DNA of 64,000 nucleotides, taken from contig NW_022985074.1 of NCBI RefSeq assembly GCF_010015585.1, positions 248,001 to 312,000 on the forward strand. The letters run 5' to 3'. The DNA comes from Eremomyces bilateralis CBS 781.70 (lineage: Eukaryota > Ascomycota > Dothideomycetes > Eremomycetales > Eremomycetaceae). The translations under genes were made by a program, and so were the position numbers. This document shows, one piece after another, positions 37,004-48,207 of this stretch (positions are counted from its first letter, which is position 1; the number at the start of each line of letters is the position of its first letter). A model generated the notes under the pieces. That model searched no databases, had not been told where the DNA came from, and saw only the letters and a program-made list of their open reading frames with translations.

Positions 37004-40000
37004 TCATAGAGGTGGGACCATCGTCCAAGTCGCCGCATCGCAGGATACTTCCTCGAAAGTATGCATCGGTTCAAAGCCCATAGCCGACAAGCCGTCATCG
37101 TTGCCATCGCTATCGACCTATGGCACAAGTCAGTTATTGGGCAATACCAAATCGAGCAGAACCATCCCAACGGAGTGCCAGATCCCGATCAGCAGCAAAC
37201 TGAACAAACAGAAAAATAGAACTTACAATATCAAGCAAACACGCATTACACCCTTGGCTCCTAAGCTGCTTGATGCCCAGCATAATCAACCCCTGCATCA
37301 ATGTCGAATACTCCGCTGCGCCAGGAAATATCACCGGACTCGAAATGCCGCCCGCAGAGTCGCCAAAGTCTCGCAACGCTGGCACGTACTCTGCTAGTCG
37401 CGAATGCGCATAATACAGCACCACCGTCCCCACGATTGCGTCATCCTCCGGCCTCTTCGCGCGGATGATGCTACACGCCGTCGGATCCGTTAGCGCCAAC
37501 TTATACACCTCTGCCAGCCCTTGGCGGTTGTTCGTCTTGATATGGTCGAGGATCGGCCCGGAGTACTCCCAGCCGTAGACGAGGTCGAAGTCTGCCGGCG
37601 CGGACTTGAGGCTTTTGGCGACGGAATCAGGGGCAGCCCATTCGCGGAGATTGCGCGCCACCATGCTGCACACTGGGCGGGACAGCGCGGTGTTCCAGCC
37701 GAGGTTGGCGAACCAGGTGCGGAGGCGCTTGCGCTCGGCGGAGTGGCCGCTGGGAATGCCGAGGAAGATGTTGGGGATGCGGGTGCCGAGTTGGAAGCGC
37801 TTGATACCGTCGCGCTGGAGGAGGGTGCGGATGGCACGGTTGTGCAGGCTGTGGCCGATGGACAGCTTTCGGCGTCCGGGGTCGACGAAGAGGGAGCCGA
37901 TGGCGCCGGTGCCGGTGCTAGTGAAGAAGTAGGTGGAGCAGAAGCCGTAGAGTGCTTGGGTACTGCTGTTCCGGACGACGAAGTGGGCTTCGATGACATC
38001 GGGGTTTTGTAAGAGGAAAGAATTCGACGTCGCTGATGAGAGTTCGGATCTCTGATTCGGTGGGCCTCCATGGCCTTCCACCACGGTTTTTATAAGGTTG
38101 TCTAACGCGTGAGAGTCCCGCTCTTCGTTGAATGCTTCTACGAGCCAATGATGCTTGCTCTGGTTCAGTTTCTGACTCTTGGAGATCGTTCCTGGTAGTG
38201 CGCCAGTTGGATTCAGTTCGCCATACAGCACTTTGACCAGTGAGTTCAACGCCGTTTCCGTAAAATCATAGGTACAGATGTATGTTCCGATCGTTGGATC
38301 CATAGCGAAGTCATACGGAGAGCTGACGGCGACGACAACAAGCGGCTTCTCGCGCTTCTCGCCGCCCGTGGAGTATTGCATGTTGCAAATCATCGCAACA
38401 TGCTTCGTAAAGCCATGCTGATAGAGGTTGCGATTCGCATCAGCTGTCAGGATAATTATTGCACTCGCTCGATTGATCAAGTTCTCATGGATCGGCCGTA
38501 CACCATTCGCGGTATAAGAAGTGTGTAATATCCGACCACTCCGCTGCCGAGCTAGTGAGCGGCCAAGCTCTCGAAACACTCGCTCGCCGCTCATGACAGA
38601 GCTACTCCTCTCCCAGGACGCTGGCTCTGGCGAACCAGCCACGAGCGTTTCTGATAGAGCTCGAGATGCTGCTGAAGCAGCGAGAGGCTTGACAAGCGGC
38701 GTTAGTAGCAACAGCTCTTCTTCGGCCTCGACAACATTAGAGAGGGGCAGTAGCCGATTCTTGTCTCGGACGACTGTGATGCTAGAGTTGTAAGCCCTCG
38801 TCGATAACGCTGTGTGAGATGGCTGAAGAGTCGACAGATAGCCGATGCCCGGTGGGTTCAACGCCTTTTCCCACGACGTGCATTTAGCCTTCATGTTAAG
38901 AACACGACGCAACGATTGCTTGATCCGTGCCTTGGAGATCATGGAATTTTCAATCCCAAGCTTCAAGCCAGCGATGGCCTCCTGCTGAACGGAAAACGAT
39001 CGGCATAGCAAGACCATATCACATCCCGCATTAACCGCCATGACCGTGCCGCCCTCGACGCCGATATTATGGCTGAGTGCTTCCATCTCCAAGCACTCGG
39101 AGACCACGACGCCATTGAACTTTAGGTCCGTCCGTAGAAGTCCGTCAACGACCTGATCGGACAAACAAGCATGCATGACGTTCAAGCCGGCTGAAGACAT
39201 GGCACATCCACCAACCATCATGGAATCTAGACCTTGAGCGATGGCATTGCGGAAGGGTATCAAAGCACTCAAGCTGAGTTGCTCCAGCGACTCTGTGATC
39301 AAGGGGACATCGAGGGAAGATCCAAGGAACTCAAGGTTGCCATATGAAGGGAAGTGTTTGCCTAAGGTGGCCAGGCCGACATCCTTATATCCCTTCATTG
39401 AGGCAACTCCATAGGATGAAACCTCTTGAGGGTCATCCCCTGCGCTCCTAACCCCCATTAGCTGGTTGCGGGAATTGGTAAGGACATCTAGGCACGGTCC
39501 GAAGATCCAGTTGATGCCACATGACGAAATCTCTTGGGCGGTTGCTTTCGCAACTTCATACGCCAACTCGCTAGACCCGGTGGCCGCAACGCCCATCGCG
39601 CTGGGGTACTGGCGGATATAAATCTCGTCGAAAAGGCTGTTGACGCCTCCATTCTCTTGATCGACCCCGATAGCAAGCGGAACCGGATGGCCTGCATCAT
39701 AGGCGCACTTCTGGAGCTCATACACTAGCTTCGTCGTGTCCTCGGCAGCTGCTGGCAAGTTAATATAGCAAACATGAGTGTCCGGGTGTCCGGGTGCCAG
39801 GGCATATATATGCTTCGGGAAACCGGGATGTAACTCACACTTCAGATTCTTTGCCGTCAATAAAATGGAACCTAAATGATGTTGCTGAATAAGAGTACGG
39901 ATCTGGGGCGTGACAGAGGTTCCATCAAATCCCATCATAAACAATTGGCCCTATACCTATTAGTCTCGCGTTCTGTAACCTCGCGGCGAAACGCTGCAAC

Positions 40001-40086
40001 CTGACATGCCATCACGCGCGTGCGGCAATCTAGGTCGCGATGAAGGAACGTACCAAAGTCCTATAATCGAATTCATCGTAAGTCAT
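37004..40086 (-). CDS. GH3 beta-N-acetylglucosaminidase (NagZ-type) fused to GNAT acetyltransferase domains
   Basis: Minus-strand exons 40086-40054, 39950-39839, 39751-37227 and 37117-37004, 927 residues. The 87-nt intron at 39752-39838 is in frame without stops and could be mistaken for coding. Removing it restores the conserved AKNLKSAAEDTTKLVYELQ. Residues about 1-350 are the GH3 barrel: GQLFMMGFDGTSV, PLAIGVDQENGGVNSLFD, GKHFPSYGNLEFLG, VVVSECLEMEALS. The GH3 C-terminal domain follows (SSITVVRDKNRLLPLSN to GALPGTISKSQ, about 370-580). Two GNAT-like units complete it (about 610-740 with FVDPGRRKLSIGHSL, and 770-927 with GIKQLRSQGCNACLLDI and AMGFEPMHTF). It should release GlcNAc from chito-oligosaccharides, probably inside the cell because no signal peptide is visible. 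It is divergent from the deacetylase gene. Such GH3-GNAT fusions are known in fungi. Confidence 0.9.
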
Positions 40087-41097
40087 CGCGTCAATCCAAT
40101 GCCCAGGATGCTGGAACGCCGACGGTGCAGTGGAAACTGGGAAGAACTCCTGCACGGAGCCAATCCCAAACACCTTGGGCAATGTGCAAGTCATCCAACG
40201 GGAGCAGGAACGGAGTCTTACCGATCCAAATCGTCCCACACGGGATCCATCCGCTCTTCTTTCCCCACCATGGCGCCAGATCAATACGGTAGGCTTGCAT
40301 AGGGGGAGTGCGAGCTCAACGTTGCAGCGAAGAGTGACAGTCTGAACGACAGCGATTTCGGTCGTTCGAGAGGACTAGGGTGGCGCTACGTCGTATCGCA
40401 AACTTGCAACAGCACGAAGGCGGGCGAGAGGGTGAAATGCAGCCCTACCGATATTGGCATGTTGTAGCGCAATCTAGGGCGTATCGACTATCAACCGCGC
40501 GTTCAAGAAAGATGATTTCTGAAAAAGATATCGTAGGTCTATTCAGCGTCTCCAAGCGCCACCGTTTGTTCGGGCTTCAGAATCATGGGGTTGCATTCGC
40601 AGCATTATTCCTATCTGACGCCACGATTTGTTATCGAATCGGCTAGTCCGCTGGTTGGGGTCCAGTTGGGGGCGGGGAAAGCGACAAATGTGGCGTAATT
40701 GAAATTGCGACGAGTCGCAGCAGACCGGGAAGATGTCCTTCGTCCCGATGATAGTACAACCCCGGATTCTTTTCCATCTAAATTCCATGTCACCATAAGA
40801 GATGACGATAGATGAGTGGGGTGTAGATAGATAAGGTACCGGTACTCAAGAATGCGACACCTACAGTTGATATCCACATACAATTGCTCCATCGGTCAGC
40901 AGGCAGTTGGACGTAACATTCGACGTCACCGAGGCGATTTTCTATTGCAACATCGCCATTCTTAGGTAATGGCTATTGGTACGGTATATACTATGCATTT
41001 CCTTCGCTGCGAATTCTTGCTGTTCCTCTTTCGTTCATTCGTGTAGGGTAGAACCTACACGAATCGTTCCTCCAATAGTACTTGTTTGTTCATCGAT
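40087..41097. promoter_or_regulatory. Shared divergent promoter of the GH3-GNAT and GlcNAc-6-P deacetylase genes
   Basis: 1.01 kb separates the two start codons and holds no convincing gene. The arrangement suggests joint control of the two enzymes. A CGCAAA hexamer at 40397-40402 fits the CRCAAA core of the NDT80 element. A short direct/inverted pair of GTGTAGG/CCTACAC lies at about 41041-41060, just before the deacetylase gene. Regulation by the neighbouring NDT80-family factor is inferred from the T. reesei cluster, not shown here. Confidence 0.55.
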
Positions 41098-42631
41098 ATG
41101 CCGGCCCAAGTTCTCCCTTCTGAGTCTTATGCGAAGAATGGCGTCGTAAAACTGACCAACTGCCGCGTTGTTCGTAGCGATCGGCTTGTTGAAGAAGATA
41201 TATGGATGAGCTCACAGACGGGCAAGATCTTGAATGGGCAACGAGAGTTCTTCGACAGTCGAACAGAGCCGGATGAGACGGTTGACTTAGGAGGCCGGAT
41301 CGTCTGTCCTGGCTTCATTGAGACCCAGCTCAACGGTGCATTTGGTTTTGACTTCTCTGTCGTGCCAGAAAATCTGTCAGACTACAGCAAAGGCCTGGCT
41401 CACGTCAACAACCTGCTGGCCAAGACAGGTGTAACATCCTATTTGCCCACAGTGACAAGTCAACCTGCCAGGGTCTACCAAACGGTAAACCGGAATCTAA
41501 GACTCCAAACTATCGAGGCCATATCCTGACTTTATGCAGGTCTTACCTTTCCTCGGACCCAGTGGTGCCCTCCGTTCTCCATCTATTGGTGCCGAATCAC
41601 TTGGAGCTCATTGCGAAGGGCCCTTCATAAGCCCCAAGCGGAACGGCATCCACTTCCTTTCAAACATCCTAGATCCAGCTTCCGGGATCTCCTCCCTTGA
41701 GTCCTGCTATGGAACCGATAATCTCCAGGCCTCCACCACTCCTATCAAGGTCATCACCCTCGCACCTGAACTCCCCAATGCCGTTCCTGTCATCGAAGAA
41801 CTATCTGCGCGTGGAATCATCCCGTCTATTGGGCACACGGATGCCACCTACGAAGAAGCCCTTGCTGGCATAAATGCGGGAGCAAAAACCGTTACTCACC
41901 TATTCAACGCCATGCGACCACTACACCACCGCAATCCAGGTGTCTTCGGTCTACTTGGCACCGCTCCATCTGCACTCGCACACTCGATCGACCTAGGTTC
42001 AGATACTCCCAGCGCTCATCACGACCCACCTGCCCATGAAACGTACACGAAGCCATACTTCGGCATCATCACTGACGGCATCCACGTCCACCCCAGCGTC
42101 GCAACCCTCGCCTACTCCTTTCACCCCGACGGCATGATCATCGTAACCGACGCCATGCCTTTCCAGACCTACCCCGACGGCCTCTACCCCGCCCCCTACG
42201 GCTCCCACATCCGCAAATCCGGGAACGTGCTCACGCTCGAAGAGTCATCCCGCCCCGCGGTTCCGAGTGGCAGCACCTCACCGGAATCGGGAAGCCCGCC
42301 CGCCACGCCGGCGGAGGGGGTTATAGCACCCCGAACCAGCTTCGCGGAGACGCAGGGGCGGCTAGCGGGGTCATCGAGCTCGTTGATTGAGTGTGTGGAG
42401 AATTTCTGGAATTGGGTCGGGCCGGAGGTGTCGTTGGCGAGGGTGTTGGCTACGGTGACGTCGACGCCGGCGAAGATGTTGGGTTGCTATGGGGCGAAGG
42501 GATGTCTTGAGCCGGGCGCGGATGCGGATGTGGTGGTGTTGAAGGGTGGGTTGGAGAGGAGTGGAAGGAAGACGTTGAGGGTGGCTGAAGTATGGAAGTT
42601 TGGCGCGCGGGTGCATAAGGGCGACGTCTAG
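41098..42631 (+). CDS. dac1: N-acetylglucosamine-6-phosphate deacetylase (NagA/Dac1)
   Basis: Exons 41098-41484 and 41540-42631, 492 residues. It belongs to the amidohydrolase superfamily (bacterial NagA). Visible landmarks are GGRIVCPGFIETQLNGAFG (the strand that normally carries the first metal site, here ETQLNG), GAHCEGPFISPKRNGIH (metal-binding Glu), IIPSIGHTDATYEEA (His), VTHLFNAMRPLHHRNPG (His) and the catalytic Asp in IIVTDAMPF. The end, AKMLGCYGAKGCLEPGADADVVVL, is the usual NagA C-terminal beta-sandwich. It removes acetate from GlcNAc-6-phosphate to give glucosamine-6-phosphate, the second step of cytosolic GlcNAc use after phosphorylation. The deaminase and hexokinase that complete the pathway are not in the window. 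A Ser/Pro-rich insertion near residue 400 is typical of fungal forms. Confidence 0.94.
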
Positions 42632-44259
42632 AAGACAAATTCCGACCCAAAGTTTCTCTATGATAGAACCTCATATGGGGTAATGACGTGACTATTTAGA
42701 GAACCTAACTTCCCTGTGCAAAGTAGAATTGGGGAAGCATGCTAATTGCTATCATCATGTATATTGATGTAATCATTGGAGAGCGGGTATGAATTGAACA
42801 ATGGGATTATCAAGCAGGTTCGATAGGTACGGAATGAATGCCCTCTGGACTACCATCCCATCGCCTCCAGCTGGTCCATGGAACCGCAATATCATTTAAG
42901 ATTGGCCATGATCAAGCATCTCGAGGACGATTGGCTTCGACCACCACATTTCCAAGGCTCATCTTACACTCGTCCTCCATGCCCCAAAATAGAGTGCCTC
43001 CGCCTCATGGATACACGTATCGCGGGACGGGCGACAGGGGAAATCCCCAACGTACTCCTAGGTTACCGAGTCCCGACTATCGAACCCCACCTGTGGCATG
43101 GATGGTGAAAATGAAGGGATAGGTTTCATTCCTTCGGGTGTGTTCCGGGAAGAAGGTGAGAGGTACCAGATGAACGGATCTTGGAGAAGTACACCGACGA
43201 TGAATAGGTATCATAGTTGAGAACTACGCAAAAGCAACAAACTATCTTAGGACTTCTCTGATTCCAACATTGGATTTGTGAAATGGTTGCTGCTTGTTTG
43301 AAGAGAGCGGATTTCGCTCAGCGGCCAGACATCTGCCATAGGGTGCCGATGGTACCTCTACCTACAAGCAAGTACAGTACTGACATACAAGAGAGCCCAG
43401 ACCAATCCATGCAGGATATAAACCGCATCCGACTCATAATATCATAGGATCAATCCTCGCAATTGGCCAGCAGATTATGAAGTCCAGCCTACCGGTCTCA
43501 GGTCTCCCACGCCACCATGCTTGCGTGACTTAGACCGCTCGGTCAGCCGATGAACCGCTGCACAGCAACAATGCCAAGATCAGCGCATGCAGATGCATGA
43601 AATTCGATTTATCTGGAAGCGACGAAGTGTATACGAAAATAAGCGGGTATAAAAGCCAACTACAGAGGCTCACTACTACGAAAAAGATGGCTGAACGACC
43701 AATGGACGGTGGGCGTTTATGGAGCGTTCGGATTTACAGGGGGCAGCAATATAAATCTCATTTATGCGATACTCGGCCTCCATGTCACCCCTCAACCTCA
43801 TCTCATTTTCTCCTCACTAAGGGCACAGAACCCATGGTACAGGAACGCCCGTTTCTTCCTCGCTAGCTAATGGCATCGGTCCGGAACCTGGCGGCGTTTT
43901 AAACATATTCGCGCTCGGGTTGAGGGCTCCTTCCAACGTCAGGATTCGGTAGGCATCATGGCGGTCGCATCATGACATGGAGGCGCCAAGTCTGCAGGAA
44001 CGTGAAATCGTCACGCCTGTCAGACAAATCCAAGAGGAAGCTCATTTTAATAGTAGGCAAGGTCATGGTACGACGGCGGCTGTCCCCATGAGGGCTTCAG
44101 GGCGTGGCCAGCAGATAAAGTACAAAGGGCTTCACGAAGGCTCATATCTCTTGAAGTTCCTAGTCTTCACAAGTTCAAGGCATTCTGGTCCTTATCCATT
44201 CCTTCTTTGCGTACGATTTTGCAAGTCAAATTCAATTCAGTCCTTCGTTTCTATTCACC
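42632..44259. other. Intergenic region
   Basis: 1.6 kb between the deacetylase gene and the cutinase gene. No frame has a recognisable domain or codon use like its neighbours. Presumed to hold the deacetylase 3' UTR and the cutinase promoter. Confidence 0.5.
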
Positions 44260-46145
44260 ATGATTGCTAAGCCAATCGTTCTTTCCGCGCTTGCGTGTAG
44301 CGCGGCGGCTGCTCCTACGTTCGGCATGTTAAGCCGCCTCGGTGGTGGAGGTGGTGGAGGTGGTGGAGGTGGTGGGGGTTTTCCCACTGGCGGACATGCT
44401 CACGGCGGCCACGAGGGCTCACCCGCAGGGGGGAGCGGTGGCTTTTCGTTGCCATCAGGTCTGCCCTCTGGAGGCAGTGGTGGATTGGCTGGTCTATTAG
44501 GTGGTGCGGGTGGTGCCTCTGGTGGTGGCCTGCCTTCGTTGCCTTCAGGCACTCCCTCATCCGAAGACTCCGGTAGCGGCTCTGGCAGCCCTGCATCCGG
44601 ACTAGGTGGCCTGAGTGGCGGTTCAGGTGGTCTGTCAGGATTGTCTGGCTTGCTTGGAGGTGGTGCGGGTGGTGGTGGTTTGTCAGGATTGTCTGGCCTT
44701 CTTGGAGGCGGCGCTGGTATGTACACCACTTCCTTGGTCCATCGAATTGGTCTAACAATTCCCAGGTGGCTCCGGCCTTAGCGGTCTCCTTGGTGGCCTT
44801 GGAGGTGCCGGAGGCGCCGGAGGCGCCGGAGGCCTCGCTGGTCTCAGCGGAGCAGGAAGCACTACAGATGCACCCACGACAACCGAAACCAACGAAGCTC
44901 CAGCCTCAGCGGGATCTTCTTCTCCTGCCCCCGCCGGGGAATCATCCGGAGAGTCTAGCGCGCCCGGTGGGCTCAGCGGTGGCGCCGGAGGCTTGAGTGG
45001 ACTTAGTGGTAGGCTTTGATCAAAGTCATATTCTTAGACTCGACTGACTGGGAGTAGGATTACTCGGTGGCGCCTCTGGTGGGTCTGGCGGCCTAGGTGG
45101 ACTTAGTGGTATGCCGATTGAGATTATATAGTTAGACATGACTGACTGTTACAGGATTACTCGGCGGTGGCGCTGGCGGCTCTGGCGGCTCTGGCGGCTC
45201 TGATGGCCTGGGTGCGCTTAGTGGTATGCTGAATGAACTCATTAACCTGGACTCGACTGACTGAGAGTAGGCCTGCTCGGCGGTGGCTCTGGTGGCTCTG
45301 GTGGCTCTGATGGCTCTGGTGGCTCTGGTGGACTTGGCGGTATGCTTGACTGAATCCGGATACTTGGATTTGACTGACAATAACAGGCATGCTTGGTAGC
45401 CTCGGTGGTTCCAGTGCATCCGATATCAAGGAAAACGGCGAATGTAAATCAGTCGCCCTGATCTTCGCTCGTGGAACTGGTGAGCCAGGCAACATGGGCT
45501 TCGTCGTTGGTCCCGGCCTTGGTAGCCAGCTCAAGACGGCTTTGAACAATGATGTCATGCTCCAGGGCGCGGACTATACCAGTGAGTCACATAAAAGCCG
45601 CGATGGTGGAATTATTCTAAGACATATACAGCCGACTTCAGCGGCGGTGGTGCTAAGGATATCATCGCCACTACTCAGCAACTCAAGTCACGATGCCCCG
45701 ATACTAAGGTCGTCCTCGGCGGATACAGCCAAGGTGCCATGCAAGTTCATGACGCTCTGGGCCAGGTCGGTGGTGATGTCGCTGTAAGTGTCCATGGCAG
45801 AGTTCATCCATACTTCGTACTAACGAACATTAGGCCGCGGTTACCTTTGGTGACCCCTATAGCTCAGTGGGCTTCGGTGGTGGTTCCAGCCTCCTCAGCG
45901 GCTTCATGGGTGGCGCCGGATCCGGCGCCGGATCCGGCGGCGGCTCTGGCGGCAGCTTCAACGCCGAGAATGGAAAGGTGTTCTGCTCCACCGGCGACTT
46001 CATCTGTGGACTCATGCCCGGCGGCAGCGGTGGTTCCACCTCGTCTGGCTCTGGCTCTGGTGGCCATCTTTCCTACTCTAGCGATGGCAGTATCCCGGAA
46101 GCAGTGAAATTCATCGTGTCCAAGGTTGGCGGTGGAGCCGCGTAA
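44260..46145 (+). CDS. Cutinase-family esterase with long Gly-rich N-terminal region
   Basis: Eight exons: 44260-44716, 44766-45008, 45058-45108, 45155-45223, 45271-45339, 45387-45581, 45632-45783 and 45834-46145, giving 515 residues. A signal peptide (MIAKPIVLSALACSAAAAP) leads into about 300 residues of Gly/Ser-rich repeats (GGLSGLSGLLGGG), much longer than the short pro-region of usual cutinases. The catalytic domain starts near residue 305 with CKSVALIFARGTGEPGNMG. The nucleophile is Ser394 in GGYSQGAM, the Asp is Asp467 in CSTGDFICG and the His is His489 in GHLSY, so all three triad residues are present. Another Gly-rich insert (GSGAGSGGGSGGS) lies between Ser and Asp. The enzyme should be secreted and hydrolyse cutin or other polyesters. 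The Gly-rich part may act as a spacer, cell-wall anchor or adhesive region. The first six introns are all phase 1. Confidence 0.9.
45058..45386 (+). repeat. Tandem exon-intron duplications inside the cutinase gene
   Basis: Three consecutive units each hold a phase-1 exon of 51, 69 and 69 nt and an intron of 46-47 nt, with starts at 45058, 45155, 45271 and 45387 (periods 97, 116 and 116). Exons begin with a GLLGG-coding start and end in a (L)SG or (L)GG codon. Introns share the donor GTATGC and an internal GACTGACTG-type sequence near the branch point. The intron at 45009-45057 has the same internal sequence. Confidence 0.85.
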
Positions 46146-46537
46146 GCGCTTGACAGATGTTTGCTTCGGTGTCAAAGATAGTGAGGAGGCTGGGTAGAAT
46201 CACTTGTATTTCTAGGCGCTGTGAGCATTCTAAAGTCAATATTAAACTTGCAGTCGACATATATCAATTCTCTTAACTAGGCGTCATCCGGTATTAACAG
46301 GGCATAGCAATAACTTTCGAGATAAACAGGAAGTGGTGAAAGTTGTAGCGAGTGGATCTATTCACCTTCGTACTGGCCTTTGACCTCCCAACAGCAGTAC
46401 CAGTAATATCGGCAGAGTAGTGTACTGTATACCTCATGTATGCCTTATACATATTCCATGGGTAGGTAAGTATCCAACCATGCACTTCGTATAACCGTCC
46501 CCGAAATCGGCGCGATCCACCAGTTTGGGCCTCAATT
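46146..46537. other. Short intergenic region between convergent genes
   Basis: About 390 bp between the 3' ends of the cutinase and P450 genes. The minus-strand frame here is only the read-through of the P450 tail in another frame. Confidence 0.55.
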
Positions 46538-48207
46538 TCAACTTCGGCGCTTGACACGACATGGCCAGCCGTATGGGACGGCAGTGAATTTCGCCTTAAA
46601 TGTCCAGCTCTGCCCTGGGTTCACTTGTTCAATGTCAAAGTCACGAAGCAGAGTCGCTGTGACTTTCGACACCTCCAAATGTGCTAGGTGTCGCCCGGGA
46701 CATTGGTTGTATCCCGCTCCGAACTTTCACACGCTGTCAGACTCCAGTCCTCAGTTTCCAAGACAGGTAGCACTCACTGTCATAAAATATTTGTCCATGG
46801 CCCTCCAGCGTTCTTGATCCAGCCAGCGATCCGGATTAAACTTGTCCGCGTCTTGTCCAAAAATTTCCTTGTTCTTGTGGATCACATGAGAATTTACACT
46901 GAGGATTGTCTATTTGAAATTCATCAGCTCAGCATACAGGTTCCCATGGATGATGGGCGTAATCACTAACCCCTTCAGCAAAATGTCGGCCAGCTATTGT
47001 AACGCCCTCTTTAGGCGCAACTCGAGGCAGGCCAAAAGCCACTGGAGGGAAGTGACGGTATGTCTCTTTGATCTGTCTCCTCGTCAGGTGAAAGTCAAAA
47101 GCTTGGATCGAAAGTACGCACACATGCTTGAAAATATGGCAACTTCTGAGTCTCCGCGTAGCTTGGAACATCTGACAGCTCGCCCATACGAGCGGACGCA
47201 TCGATCTCGGCACGAACTTTAGCCATTGCTTCCGGGTTTCGCAATAGGTGGTAAAAGAAGCTTTGTAACGTCGTGCTTATGGTATCTGCTCCAGCGCCGA
47301 CATTGACCACCGCACCAGCAAGAAGTTCCTTCTCTTCCATCCGATCGGGATGGGTCCGACGCGTCTGGAGCCACTGTTCTATCATGTCTTTGCGGGCATC
47401 GGGGTTCCGTTTCCGAGCATCCACGGCCGCAAGGGCGGTATCGAAGATGTGATTGCTAGGAGCGAGATTGAAATAGTTGATGAGTGGGTTTGCCAACAGG
47501 ATATCGTGGAGCCAGTAGTAATGACCAATTACTGCGATATACAGTGCCAGGAATTGGGTGTTCGCAACTGCGCCTCCGATATCTTTGCCCTGCTCGATGA
47601 AACCGAATGCGCGGGAGAAAGTGACTTCTCCTACCACATCGAAGCCAAAACTATTGAGTTAGTATCGATTCATAACGATAAGGGTGGTATATGCTTACAA
47701 GTTAAACCAGTGGTCGAAATTGATCTCCTTTCCAGCCTTTGTATACGCATCGAATTGGGCTTCCAATTTCCCCACCAACGCATCGATATACGGCTCGGCT
47801 TGAATCACATTGCTGAATGCATACCCTGAAGCGACATTACGCTGTTTTTGTATATGTCGCTTTGGATCCAATTCTCCCATTTGGTTGACATATCTTCTAT
47901 CAGGAAGATTGAAGATCTGGTACCACGTCGCTTTTCGCAACGGGGCAACCAACAGCGCTTTGATTGCCTCCGGATCGCTGACGCTGACTTCACGGTGGCT
48001 AATTCGCACGAATTTGCCATATTTCTCATGTGCCTTGAGTGTTGCTGCCTCTGTATGGCCATCCCACACATGATACAGCTGCCAGAGTTTCGAGAACGAA
48101 GCCAGAAAAGGTCCTGGGATGTCGGAGACGGAGGAGAAATACCGTCTTCGTACACAAACACCGAATACGAAGCAGGTTGCGCACAGCGCGATCCATTGAG
48201 GGATCAT
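46538..48207 (-). CDS. Cytochrome P450 monooxygenase (pisatin demethylase-like)
   Basis: Minus-strand exons 48207-47699, 47650-47122, 47072-46971, 46909-46778 and 46723-46538, 485 residues. An N-terminal membrane anchor (WIALCATCFVFGVCV) is followed by the IPGPFLASFS hinge. The I-helix oxygen motif is GAGADTIST, the ExxR pair is KETYRH (Glu349, Arg352), the PERF-like region is FNPDRWLD and the haem loop is FGAGYNQCPGRH with Cys432. It resembles fungal P450s of the pisatin demethylase/benzoate-hydroxylase-like group, which are ER-bound and use a cytochrome P450 reductase. The substrate is unknown. The last intron needs an AAG acceptor to reach the haem exon in frame. It lies tail to tail with the cutinase gene. 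Confidence 0.9.

Noticed and set aside
37490-38071. 193-codon Ser/Pro/Thr-rich minus-strand frame
   Set aside because: It is an off-frame translation of the GNAT part of the GH3 fusion gene.
45860-45870. TAGCTCAGTGG, identical to a tRNA A-box
   Set aside because: It lies inside a cutinase exon (FGDPYSSVGFG), has no matching B-box at the right distance and no cloverleaf.
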